A stretch of DNA of 5,935 nt, taken from contig JAICKM010000452.1 of assembly GCA_025927935.1 (NCBI GenBank), positions 1 through 5,935 of the forward strand, written 5' to 3'. The notes below the pieces were generated by a model. The model made no database searches, was not told the origin of the DNA, and was given only the letters and a program-made list of their open reading frames with translations. This document shows positions 1 through 5,714 of the stretch, one piece after another. This DNA comes from Chloroflexia bacterium. GTDB taxonomy: Bacteria > Chloroflexota > Chloroflexia > QHBQ01 > JADMIH01. A program made the position numbers and the translations under genes. How positions within the stretch are numbered: the first letter of the stretch is position 1; each line of letters begins with the position of its first letter.

Positions 1-1500
1 GGGCGTGGGCGTGGGGCCGGGCAAGACGACGACGGTAATGGAGCGGGAGACGGTTCCCGCCGGATTGGTGGCGGTCAAGATGAAGGTGTGCGTGCCCGGC
101 TGGGGCAGCACTACATCCCGGCTCCCGGCGCCGGAGGAGCCGGGATCGAGGGACACGCCGTCGAGCGCAACGTTCTTCGCGCCGTCTACCTGCCAGGCCA
201 GGGTGGTCGGCTGGCCGAGGGTCATCGTCAACACGCTGGCCGTGAAGGCGGTGATCGTGGCGGGGCGCAGGAAGAGCACCGACAGCGTACTTGTGCTGGT
301 CAGGCCGGTGGCGCCCGTGGCGACCAGTTGGTAATCGACCAGGCGCGACGTGGACAGCCCCAGGTTATCGGCCGGGCGCGCGCTTTGGAAGACGGCCGTG
401 TCGCGGGCAGCGGTCACATCCCAAACGATATCGGGCCGCACGGTGGGCGGCGGACTCCCCGGTGTGGCGACGGCGGGCGGCGGCAAGACCAGCCGGAAAG
501 AGCGAATGAGCGGCGCCGCGGGCACTGTCGGGCTAACAGCCGCGCCGCCGGGCGTCCCTACCCCACCGCCCGCACCGCCGCCCCCACCCGGTACTTGCGC
601 CGCCTGCGTCAGTGGCACGGTGGGCGAAGGCGCGTTTCCGGCGACAGTGGGCGCTGGTTGGGGGCGGAACAGCAACCAGAGCAGCAGCGCCAGCACCAGC
701 AAAGGCAGCCCGATCGCCAGCAACCGCCGCCAGGCCAGCGGCAGGCGGGAGAAGGGCGCCAGCAACGGCGCGTAGACCAGTTCGCCGCCGATTTGCCGGG
801 CCTCGCCGGGCTGCCATTCGACACCGGGCGGCGTCGCCTGCACCTGGAAGGCGAAGGTCTGCTCCGGGCCGGTCCAGATGGGACGGCGGGGGCGCACGGC
901 CAACGGGATCAGCAGGCTGCCCAGCGGCGGCAGATCGAACTCGGACTCCACGTGGCCCGCCTCCTGAGCGACGGGCGTTCCCACCACGAGTGGCGCGATT
1001 GCAGGAGCGTCCACGGGGGTGCCCAGCGTGTAGTCCAGGGTCTCATCGGGATCGGTGACGTGCAAGGCGATGGTGCGCGGGATGTTGCTGGGGTTTTGCA
1101 GGGTGATCCCGTAAAGGCCCGCCCGCCCGATAACCCGGCGCGGCTCCACATCGAGGCCCATATCGATAATCGCCGCTACTTGCAGGTTTAATTGCGCGAA
1201 TTCCTGCTCATTGGGATCATCCTGGGAGGTGGCGATAATGGTACAGGGGTAGATCCCGGCGGCGACAGCGGTGCCCGGCGGCAGGTGGATTTCGAGGGCA
1301 AAGATGGTGCCCTGCTGTGGGAAGAGCCGCGCTTCGCTGGCCGAGAGTGTGTACCAGGTGGGATCGAGGCCCTCTACCGCCACCTTGAAAGCGTCGACCA
1401 CGGCGCCGCTGTTAGTCAGGCGCAAGCGGACCACGGTGCTTTCGCCGGGCACCAGGTCGATCAGGTTCTTTTCGAGTTGCAGCGTGATACGATTCGACAT
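1..1500 (-). CDS. Membrane-anchored Ig-like/COG1470-type protein, second of two tandem paralogues (3' end missing)
   Basis: This minus-strand gene starts with ATG at 1500-1498 and stays open for 500 codons to the window edge, so its C-terminus is missing. An AGAAGGA Shine-Dalgarno lies just upstream, inside the 21-base gap after the neighbouring gene. I see no signal peptide. Residues 1-115 form a beta-rich domain (VPGES, AVVDAF, WYTL, LPPGT, AAGIYP) like the CARDB/NEW3-type domains of COG1470 proteins. Residues 116-240 form a second one containing RPIWTGPE. A transmembrane helix spans about 260-278, preceded by SRLPLAWRRL and followed by RP. Residues 279-330 are a Pro/Thr/Gly-rich linker with a strongly glycine-rich core at 305-320. 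Two Ig-like domains follow, at about 330-411 and 412-492, the second with LAWQVDGAKNVAL and TATNPAGTVSRSITV. It is clearly paralogous to the upstream gene (WTGPE, ATPPGVEW, GELVY.P.LAP.SRLPLA.RRL). The molecular function is unknown. A structural or adhesive envelope role is only an inference. Confidence 0.88.
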   Translation of the reverse strand, partial: MSNRITLQLEKNLIDLVPGESTVVRLRLTNSGAVVDAFKVAVEGLDPTWYTLSASEARLFPQQGTIFALEIHLPPGTAVAAGIYPCTIIATSQDDPNEQEFAQLNLQVAAIIDMGLDVEPRRVIGRAGLYGITLQNPSNIPRTIALHVTDPDETLDYTLGTPVDAPAIAPLVVGTPVAQEAGHVESEFDLPPLGSLLIPLAVRPRRPIWTGPEQTFAFQVQATPPGVEWQPGEARQIGGELVYAPLLAPFSRLPLAWRRLLAIGLPLLVLALLLWLLFRPQPAPTVAGNAPSPTVPLTQAAQVPGGGGGAGGGVGTPGGAAVSPTVPAAPLIRSFRLVLPPPAVATPGSPPPTVRPDIVWDVTAARDTAVFQSARPADNLGLSTSRLVDYQLVATGATGLTSTSTLSVLFLRPATITAFTASVLTMTLGQPTTLAWQVDGAKNVALDGVSLDPGSSGAGSRDVVLPQPGTHTFILTATNPAGTVSRSITVVVLPGPTPTP

Positions 1501-1521
1501 GCGACCTGTCCTTCTCGCGGC

Positions 1522-3030
1522 TCAGGGAGTGGGCGGGGTAACGTTCACGGTGATGCTGCGCTGGACCTGGCCCAGGACGCTTTCGGCGGTCAGCACGTAC
1601 TCTGTGGTCGTGGTGGGCGCTGTGCTGACGCTGCCGTCGGGCGCGGCCACCGGCTGGCCGTTGATCAGCACCTTCTCGGCCAGCACGGTATGCCAGGAGA
1701 GAATGACCTGCGTGCCGGGGACGATCTGCGCCGGCTCGGCAGTGAAGGTGACAATCTCCGGCGGGCGCATGACGATGACCCCCTTGCTCTGGCTGACCGT
1801 GCCCAGCGGATTACTGGCGACCAGGGTCAGCGACTGATCCGTCGAGGTGTTCACGGGCCGGGAGCCGGTTGCCGGAACGGCTTCGTTGTTGAGCAGCACC
1901 GCATCGGCCCCGTCCACGGTCCAGGTAATCTGAATACTGCCGTCCGGCGCGGTGGTGAAGTCGAACGCCGTGATGCGGGGCGGGCCGGTATGGGCGCCCG
2001 CCGGCCCGCTTGCCACCGCCGTCAGCGTAGCAGCAGCAGAGGCGGCCCCCGCGTTGCCGGTACTGACGGCGGTGGCCGTGAGACCCGCGGCGACGACATC
2101 CGTTGGCGGGGTACTGGTGGGCCGGAAGAGCAAGAAGAGCAGCAGGGCCAGGATGAGCAGGCCAACCAGGGCGCCGATGAGCCGGCGCGCGGCCAGCGGC
2201 AAGCGCGACCAGGGCGCCAGATAGGGCACGTAGACTAGTTCGCCCGGGGCGCGGAGGGCCTCGCTTTCTTTCCATTCCACGCCGGGCGGGGTGATCGCCA
2301 CCTCAAAAACCAGGGGCGTTTCGGGTCCGGTCCAGATGGGTTTGCGTGTGCTCACCACCATCGGCAGTTCGACGCTGCTCGCAGCCGGGAGGGTCAGTTC
2401 AAGCATGCCCTGGCTGCCCTGCGTGTCGGGAGGCAGCCAATCGGTGGTGACTTCCACGAGCGACGGGTCGGCTAGCAAGCGCGCGCCGGTACTGGTGGTC
2501 GTGGGCGCGGGGCCGAGGGCCGGGGCACCCAACGGGCGGGCCAGGGCCGGTCCGAACTTGAAGACCAGCGCCGCATCGGGATCACTGGGCCGCATGACGA
2601 CCGGGCGCGGGCCGTTAGCGGCATTGGTGATGGTGATACCCGTGACGCCCCGGCGGGCGACGATGCGCTGGGGATTTAACTCCAGCCGCAATTCGCCAGC
2701 GGCAGCGATATGGATGACAAGTGGGATAGTTGTGGCCTCATGCGGGACGTCGCGCGAGACGGCCACGACGAGGAAGGGATAATCGCCGGCGAGGGTCTGG
2801 ATCCCGGCGGGTGGGTGCAATTGCAGCGTGGCGAGGGCCTGGGCGCGTGGGAAGAGCGGCAATTGTTCGGGCGCCAGCGTGTACCAAGAGGGCGGGAGGT
2901 CCTGCACGGCCAGATTGAAAGCGTCAACCACGTCGCCGTTATTGTAGAGAGTCAGGCTGATTACGGCGGTTTCACCGGCGGCCAGGGTGAATTCGGTCTG
3001 ATCCGCCGTGAGGCCAATACGCACGGCCAT
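1522..3030 (-). CDS. Membrane-anchored Ig-like/COG1470-type protein, first of two tandem paralogues (complete, 502 aa)
   Basis: The gene is complete: ATG at 3030-3028, TGA at 1524-1522, and an AGGAG Shine-Dalgarno seven bases before the start. The product has no signal peptide. Residues 1-110 form a beta-sandwich of the COG1470/NEW3 style (LAAGETAVISLTL, DVVDAF, WYTL, AGDYPF). Residues 111-270 form a second beta domain with RKPIWTGPE and ITPPGVEW. A transmembrane helix covers about 284-302 (LIGALVGLLILALLLFLLF). Residues 303-349 are an Ala/Thr/Pro linker. Two Ig-like domains lie at about 351-421 and 423-498 (ITWTVDGADAVLL; ILSWHTVLAEKVLI; TTTTEYVLTAES). Arginines 276, 282 and 283 before the helix, against only Arg303 after it, suggest the N-terminus is cytoplasmic and the Ig pair outside. 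Similar proteins in actinobacteria carry the vague name 'hydrolytic protein', but I see no catalytic motif. The downstream paralogue begins 21 bases later, so the two are probably co-transcribed. Function is unknown. Confidence 0.9.
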   Translation of the reverse strand: MAVRIGLTADQTEFTLAAGETAVISLTLYNNGDVVDAFNLAVQDLPPSWYTLAPEQLPLFPRAQALATLQLHPPAGIQTLAGDYPFLVVAVSRDVPHEATTIPLVIHIAAAGELRLELNPQRIVARRGVTGITITNAANGPRPVVMRPSDPDAALVFKFGPALARPLGAPALGPAPTTTSTGARLLADPSLVEVTTDWLPPDTQGSQGMLELTLPAASSVELPMVVSTRKPIWTGPETPLVFEVAITPPGVEWKESEALRAPGELVYVPYLAPWSRLPLAARRLIGALVGLLILALLLFLLFRPTSTPPTDVVAAGLTATAVSTGNAGAASAAATLTAVASGPAGAHTGPPRITAFDFTTAPDGSIQITWTVDGADAVLLNNEAVPATGSRPVNTSTDQSLTLVASNPLGTVSQSKGVIVMRPPEIVTFTAEPAQIVPGTQVILSWHTVLAEKVLINGQPVAAPDGSVSTAPTTTTEYVLTAESVLGQVQRSITVNVTPPTP

Positions 3031-3043
3031 TTCGGACTCCTAT

Positions 3044-3094
3044 CGCTTCGCTATGTCAGGCGCTTCGCTATGTCAGGCGCTTCGCTATGTCAGG
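3044..3094. repeat. Three perfect tandem copies of a 17-bp unit in the leader of the paralogue operon
   Basis: The unit CGCTTCGCTATGTCAGG occurs at 3044-3060, 3061-3077 and 3078-3094 without a mismatch. A fourth stretch starting at 3095 begins CGCT but then decays. The array ends three bases before the Shine-Dalgarno of the gene starting at 3030, so it lies in the probable 5' untranslated leader. On the transcribed (minus-strand-sense) side each unit reads CCTGACATAGCGAAGCG and contains GCGAAGC, a sequence known to form an unusually stable DNA mini-hairpin. A period of 17 is not a multiple of three, so coding use is unlikely. Replication slippage could change the copy number. An effect on expression is inference only. 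Confidence 0.95.
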
Positions 3095-3166
3095 CGCTGT
3101 GCCTGGTTGGACCGGCCGGGGCAGTCCATCGAGATCGGGGCGGCCGGAGGGGTTGTTGCAGCGTGC

Positions 3167-3195
3167 ATCATACCTTGCTACTGGCTGAAATGCAA
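3167..3195 (-). promoter_or_regulatory. Candidate sigma70-type promoter for the minus-strand paralogue operon
   Basis: On the minus strand TTGCAT (3195-3190) is followed after exactly 17 bases by TATGAT (3172-3167). The -10 matches consensus at five of six positions and the -35 at the TTG half. Transcription would start near 3160, giving a leader of about 130 bases that carries the 17-bp tandem repeat. No better candidate lies between here and the start at 3030. Confidence 0.5.
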
Positions 3196-3211
3196 CTCCC
3201 AGAGGGGAGTT
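3194..3211. promoter_or_regulatory. Perfect inverted repeat overlapping the -35 element: candidate operator
   Basis: AACTCCC (3194-3200) and GGGAGTT (3205-3211) are exact inverted repeats separated by AGAG. The repeat overlaps two bases of the proposed -35 hexamer of the minus-strand promoter and ends 14 bases before the parS-like palindrome. No T-run follows on either strand, so an intrinsic terminator is unlikely. Its position suits a repressor or activator site, but the binding protein is unknown. Confidence 0.45.
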
Positions 3212-3224
3212 ACGCCGCCCACCA

Positions 3225-3242
3225 AGGTTTCACGTGAAACCT
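3225..3242. promoter_or_regulatory. parS: parS site (ParB-binding centromere-like sequence)
   Basis: AGGTTTCACGTGAAACCT is a perfect 18-base palindrome. Its inner 14 bases, GTTTCACGTGAAAC, equal the core of the widely conserved bacterial chromosomal parS consensus (TGTTTCACGTGAAACA); only the outermost base pair differs. Chromosomal ParB binds such sites, spreads and loads SMC, and the sites cluster around the replication origin. Here it sits alone in a divergent intergenic region, about 70 bases upstream of the proposed start of the paralogue operon. No parA, parB or DnaA-box cluster is visible nearby. The sequence match is strong; activity in this organism is inferred. Confidence 0.85.
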
Positions 3243-3546
3243 GACCCAGCCAGGACAGCCCGGATTGAGCGTGAAGAAGCGGATCAGGGCGGACCATGCA
3301 CTGCACGGGCAGCGGGAACAAATAGAATAGATGCAGATAGGATAGAGATGAAGGCCGCGCACGGGTCATTTTGCCAGTAGGTCCAGCCCGTTTCAAAGCG
3401 GTCCCTACCGCGGAAATTGGGCGCCTGTCTCCGTGTTACGGCTCTTACCCCGGCAACGCCTCTGGGGCCGTCTCAGCGGCTCACAGCGCCCGCCGGTAAG
3501 GGGCGGACAGGGGCGCAACGCCATAGCCTGTTGGCGCGCAGCGTTC
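3243..3546. other. Non-coding intergenic stretch between parS and the lysA promoter
   Basis: I find no convincing gene here; reading frames that cross it lack ribosome sites and recognisable protein character. It holds an AT-rich, purine-rich patch at 3319-3353 with irregular ATAGA/GATAG repeats. It also has a short inverted repeat GCGGT-CCCT-ACCGC at 3398-3411 and GC-rich sequence up to the lysA promoter. No tRNA, DnaA-box cluster or recognised riboswitch was seen. Confidence 0.6.
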
Positions 3547-3555
3547 TGTTATACT
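3547..3555 (+). promoter_or_regulatory. Candidate extended -10 promoter for lysA
   Basis: TGTTATACT combines an extended -10 TG motif with TATACT, which matches the -10 consensus at five of six positions. No good -35 hexamer stands 16-18 bases upstream, as is common for extended -10 promoters. TTGGCG at 3531-3536 is too close, at 13 bases. The start of transcription would be near 3562, leaving a leader of about 170 bases before lysA. Confidence 0.5.
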
Positions 3556-3561
3556 GGAGAG

Positions 3562-3731
3562 TATCTTAAGGTGGTCGCCGTTCGCCGGACACGGCGCTGT
3601 TCAGCAGCCTTGCAGGCTGACCTGATCACCGGCGATATAGTAATCACGGCCCAACGCCAGCACGCCGGACTGCACAGGGCGGAACGAGCGCGGGATAACG
3701 GGCCGTGACATGACCAGGTAAGGAGAAAGCG
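3562..3731 (+). promoter_or_regulatory. Long lysA leader with two adjacent hairpins
   Basis: If the extended -10 promoter is real, this is the untranslated leader of lysA. CGCCGT (3576-3581) pairs with ACGGCG (3591-3596). CAGCCT (3605-3610) pairs with AGGCTG (3614-3619) around a three-base loop. GCTG/CAGC at 3596-3605 overlaps both stems and could offer an alternative pairing. I see neither the conserved elements of the lysine riboswitch nor a terminator with a T-run. Regulation through this leader is possible but undemonstrated. AGGAG at 3721-3725 is the ribosome site. Confidence 0.3.
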
Positions 3732-5075
3732 ATGTTTGAATACCGCGATGGACAGCTTTGTGCCGACGGCTTACCCCTGGAAACGCTGGCCGCGCAATAC
3801 GGCACACCGTTGTATGTGTATAGCCGCGAGGCACTGGACGTTGCCTATGATAATCTGGAAAACGCGCTGGACAGCGTGGGCTTGCCGCACTTGATTTGCT
3901 ATGCGCTGAAAGCGAATCCCAATCCGGTCCTGGGCCGCCTGCTGGCCCAACGCGGTGCTGGAGTGGACGTTGTGTCGGGGGGCGAACTCTATCTAGCGCG
4001 GCAGATGGGCTTTCCCGGCGGGCGGATTGTGTTTGCCGGGGTCGGCAAGACCCGTGCGGAGATGGAGGAGGCGTTGAGCGGGGCGGGTATCCGGGCCTTT
4101 CACGTCGAGTCGCGGCCTGAATTGGAGACGCTATCGTCTGTGGCCGCGGAAATGGGCAAAGTCGCGCCGGTGGCCGTGCGGGTGAATCCCGATGTCGAGG
4201 CGCACACCCACCCCTATATCACGACCGGCACCGCCACCAGCAAGTTCGGCGTGTCGCCCGCCGACGCGCTCGAAATGATGCGCCAGGCTGCCGCCGACCC
4301 GTATCTGCAACCAGTCGGGCTGCACACGCATATCGGTTCGCAACTGGCCGACATCGATCCGATTATCGAGGCGACCCGGCGCGTGCTCGAACTGTGGGAT
4401 ACACTGGCGGCGGAAGGGATCGCGCTACGGACGCTGAACATCGGCGGCGGTCTGGCAATCCCCTACCAGCCAGGCGACCTGCCGGAGGGACCGGCGCAGC
4501 TTGCCGCGGGCCTACGACCCTTACTGGAGGGGCGCAAACTGGAGTTGGAAGTGGAGCCAGGGCGCTATTTGCTGGGTCCCTGTGGAGTGTTGCTCACGCG
4601 GGTGCTCTACAGTAAACCGGCCGATAGACTGGCGAGTAACCCGGCTGCGGCACCTGCTACACCTGCTGATCAAGCTGCCGGCGCCCAGGCAGGACGCCCG
4701 CGCCGGCTTATTGTCGTGGACGCCGGGATGAACGATTTAATCCGGCCCGCGCTTTACGGGGCCTTTCACCCGATCAGGCCCGCGCAGGAGCCTTACGCCG
4801 ACGCCGTGCCCGTGCCGACGGATATTGCCGGACCTGTATGCGAGTCGGCTGATTTTCTCGCCACAGACCGACCCTTGCCAGCAGAGGCGGGCGAACCGGG
4901 CACGTTGCTCGTCGTGGGCCAGGTGGGAGCCTATGGCTTTGCCATGAGTTCGCAATATAACGGCCGTCCGCGCGCCGCAGAGGTGCTGGTGGACAGCAGC
5001 GTGGCGCGCGTCATTCGGCCCCGCGAGACATATCAAGATCTGCTACCGCATGACCTGTCGCCCAGGGGAGTGTAA
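3732..5075 (+). CDS. lysA: Diaminopimelate decarboxylase (LysA)
   Basis: LysA is a cytoplasmic PLP enzyme that decarboxylates meso-diaminopimelate to L-lysine, the last step of the pathway. The start is supported by AGGAG seven bases upstream and a typical N-terminus (GTPLYVYS at 25-31). The fold-III TIM-barrel motifs are in order: YALKANPNP with the PLP lysine at Lys60, SGGE (82-85), HTHIGSQ (198-204), NIGGGL (236-241) and EVEPGRYLL (273-281). The C-terminal beta domain carries DAGMNDLIRPALY (330-342), the active-site Cys370-Glu371 in GPVCESAD, and GAYGFAMSSQYN (399-410). All expected catalytic residues are present. The 447-residue length exceeds the family norm of roughly 415-425, explained by an Ala/Pro-rich insertion at about 299-322 between two conserved strands. 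The next gene starts three bases after the stop, so the two probably form an operon. Related ornithine or arginine decarboxylases are less likely given the GMNDLIRPALY and CESAD forms. Confidence 0.96.
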   Translation: MFEYRDGQLCADGLPLETLAAQYGTPLYVYSREALDVAYDNLENALDSVGLPHLICYALKANPNPVLGRLLAQRGAGVDVVSGGELYLARQMGFPGGRIVFAGVGKTRAEMEEALSGAGIRAFHVESRPELETLSSVAAEMGKVAPVAVRVNPDVEAHTHPYITTGTATSKFGVSPADALEMMRQAAADPYLQPVGLHTHIGSQLADIDPIIEATRRVLELWDTLAAEGIALRTLNIGGGLAIPYQPGDLPEGPAQLAAGLRPLLEGRKLELEVEPGRYLLGPCGVLLTRVLYSKPADRLASNPAAAPATPADQAAGAQAGRPRRLIVVDAGMNDLIRPALYGAFHPIRPAQEPYADAVPVPTDIAGPVCESADFLATDRPLPAEAGEPGTLLVVGQVGAYGFAMSSQYNGRPRAAEVLVDSSVARVIRPRETYQDLLPHDLSPRGV

Positions 5076-5078
5076 GCG

Positions 5079-5531
5079 ATGGCCTTGCTGCCCGGTCCAT
5101 TTCTACACCGCCTGCCGGAGGCGATACGTCCACAGCTACCCGCAGCATTCGGGCCGCTGCATCCGCTGCACATGAAGGTACGCGGACGCTTGCTGCAACT
5201 CTGGTATGGCCCGGATGCGACCATCCACTACGAGATCTGGATCCATGAACGCACTCAGCAACTGGAATTGGGCTTGCACTGTGAGGCCGACGCGGCGCTC
5301 AACGCGCGCCTGAAGCGTGAACTCAGCTTCTGCCTGTTCGAGATTAAGCACGCGCTGGGCAACGGCGTGGAGCTGGAAGAGTGGGATCGCGGTTGGACGC
5401 GCCTGTATGAGACTCATCCCCTCTACCCTCTTGACGAGGCACGGCTAACAGAGATCGGCGAACGGGCGGGCCTGTTCGTGCAGACTATCCAGCCCATTTA
5501 CATGGAGATCCGCGAACGGTTGCTGCGCTGA
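5079..5531 (+). CDS. Conserved-looking protein of unknown function, 150 aa, coupled to lysA
   Basis: The start ATG lies three bases after the lysA stop. AGGGGAG at 5064-5070, inside the end of lysA, serves as ribosome site with an eight-base spacer, so translation is probably coupled. I do not recognise the family with confidence. No signal peptide or membrane segment is visible. The protein looks like a soluble alpha/beta domain. Strands at about 31-42, 48-55 and 61-68 (MKVRGRLLQLWYG, HYEIWIHE, LELGLHCE) are followed by helices at about 71-94 and 119-149. A Trp-rich motif EEWDRGWTRLYE lies between the helices at 100-111. The strand-strand-helix-Trp layout loosely recalls DUF4268-like domains, but that is a weak impression. 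Its place after lysA suggests co-expression, not necessarily a role in lysine synthesis. Confidence 0.82.
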   Translation: MALLPGPFLHRLPEAIRPQLPAAFGPLHPLHMKVRGRLLQLWYGPDATIHYEIWIHERTQQLELGLHCEADAALNARLKRELSFCLFEIKHALGNGVELEEWDRGWTRLYETHPLYPLDEARLTEIGERAGLFVQTIQPIYMEIRERLLR

Positions 5532-5588
5532 GAGCGTATTCAGATAATGTGTTCAGGGTGTTGAGTTCTAGCGATGTATTCTGGTATT

Positions 5589-5606
5589 TAGGAGCACGTG
5601 CTCCTA
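5589..5606. repeat. Palindrome copy 1 of TAGGAGCAYGTGYTCCTA
   Basis: TAGGAGCACGTGCTCCTA is a perfect 18-base palindrome centred on CACGTG, the same six-base core as parS but with different arms (GGAG/CTCC in place of GTTT/AAAC). It starts 58 bases after the stop of the 150-residue gene. No T-run follows, so a classic terminator is unlikely. Confidence 0.9.
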
Positions 5607-5656
5607 TGCAAGTACAAGTACAAGCAGCATGGCCGATTATGCAGGGTGAGTGTCGA

Positions 5657-5676
5657 TTAGGAGCATGTGCTCCTAA
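5657..5676. repeat. Palindrome copy 2 of TAGGAGCAYGTGYTCCTA
   Basis: TTAGGAGCATGTGCTCCTAA is palindromic over 20 bases except for the central TG in place of a self-complementary pair. Its centre lies 69 bases from that of copy 1. It matches copy 1 at 17 of the shared 18 positions, while the sequence between the copies is unrelated. Confidence 0.9.
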
Positions 5677-5714
5677 CGGGTCGTATCAAAAGACGGCATG
5701 AAGAGCAACTAAGA

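Noticed and set aside
88..1191. A long plus-strand open frame opposite the left membrane-protein gene.
   Set aside because: It is antisense to a gene with clear protein domains. Its translation is dominated by Arg, Gly and Gln, as expected for a GC-rich shadow frame, and it has no ribosome site.
1192..2238. A 348-codon plus-strand open frame opposite the paralogue genes.
   Set aside because: It overlaps both minus-strand genes and has skewed composition and no recognisable domain.
3044..3094. TGACA within each 17-bp unit as overlapping -35 boxes at promoter-like spacing.
   Set aside because: The hexamers 17 bases downstream (TAGCGA) match the -10 consensus poorly, and a better promoter lies upstream.
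3178..3396. A 72-codon minus-strand frame covering the parS site.
   Set aside because: It has no convincing ribosome site or protein character and overlaps the palindromes and promoter elements, which explain the sequence better.
3390..3421. A segment beginning GTTTCAAAGCGG and ending GGAAATTGGG that resembles a CRISPR repeat with an internal palindrome.
   Set aside because: It occurs once only in the window, with no second copy, spacers or cas genes. The likeness is probably accidental, or at most a solitary relic.
3433..3708. A 91-codon plus-strand frame just upstream of lysA.
   Set aside because: It contains the candidate lysA promoter and leader, lacks a Shine-Dalgarno and shows no recognisable protein features.
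3031..3731. Replication origin beside the parS site.
   Set aside because: No cluster of TTATCCACA-type DnaA boxes and no dnaA or dnaN gene is visible. parS sites can lie many kilobases from the origin.
5606..5701. A 31-codon plus-strand frame starting right after palindrome copy 1, which supplies an AGGAG 11 bases upstream.
   Set aside because: The spacing is long, the AGGAG is part of the palindrome, and the peptide shows no helix, membrane or motif character.
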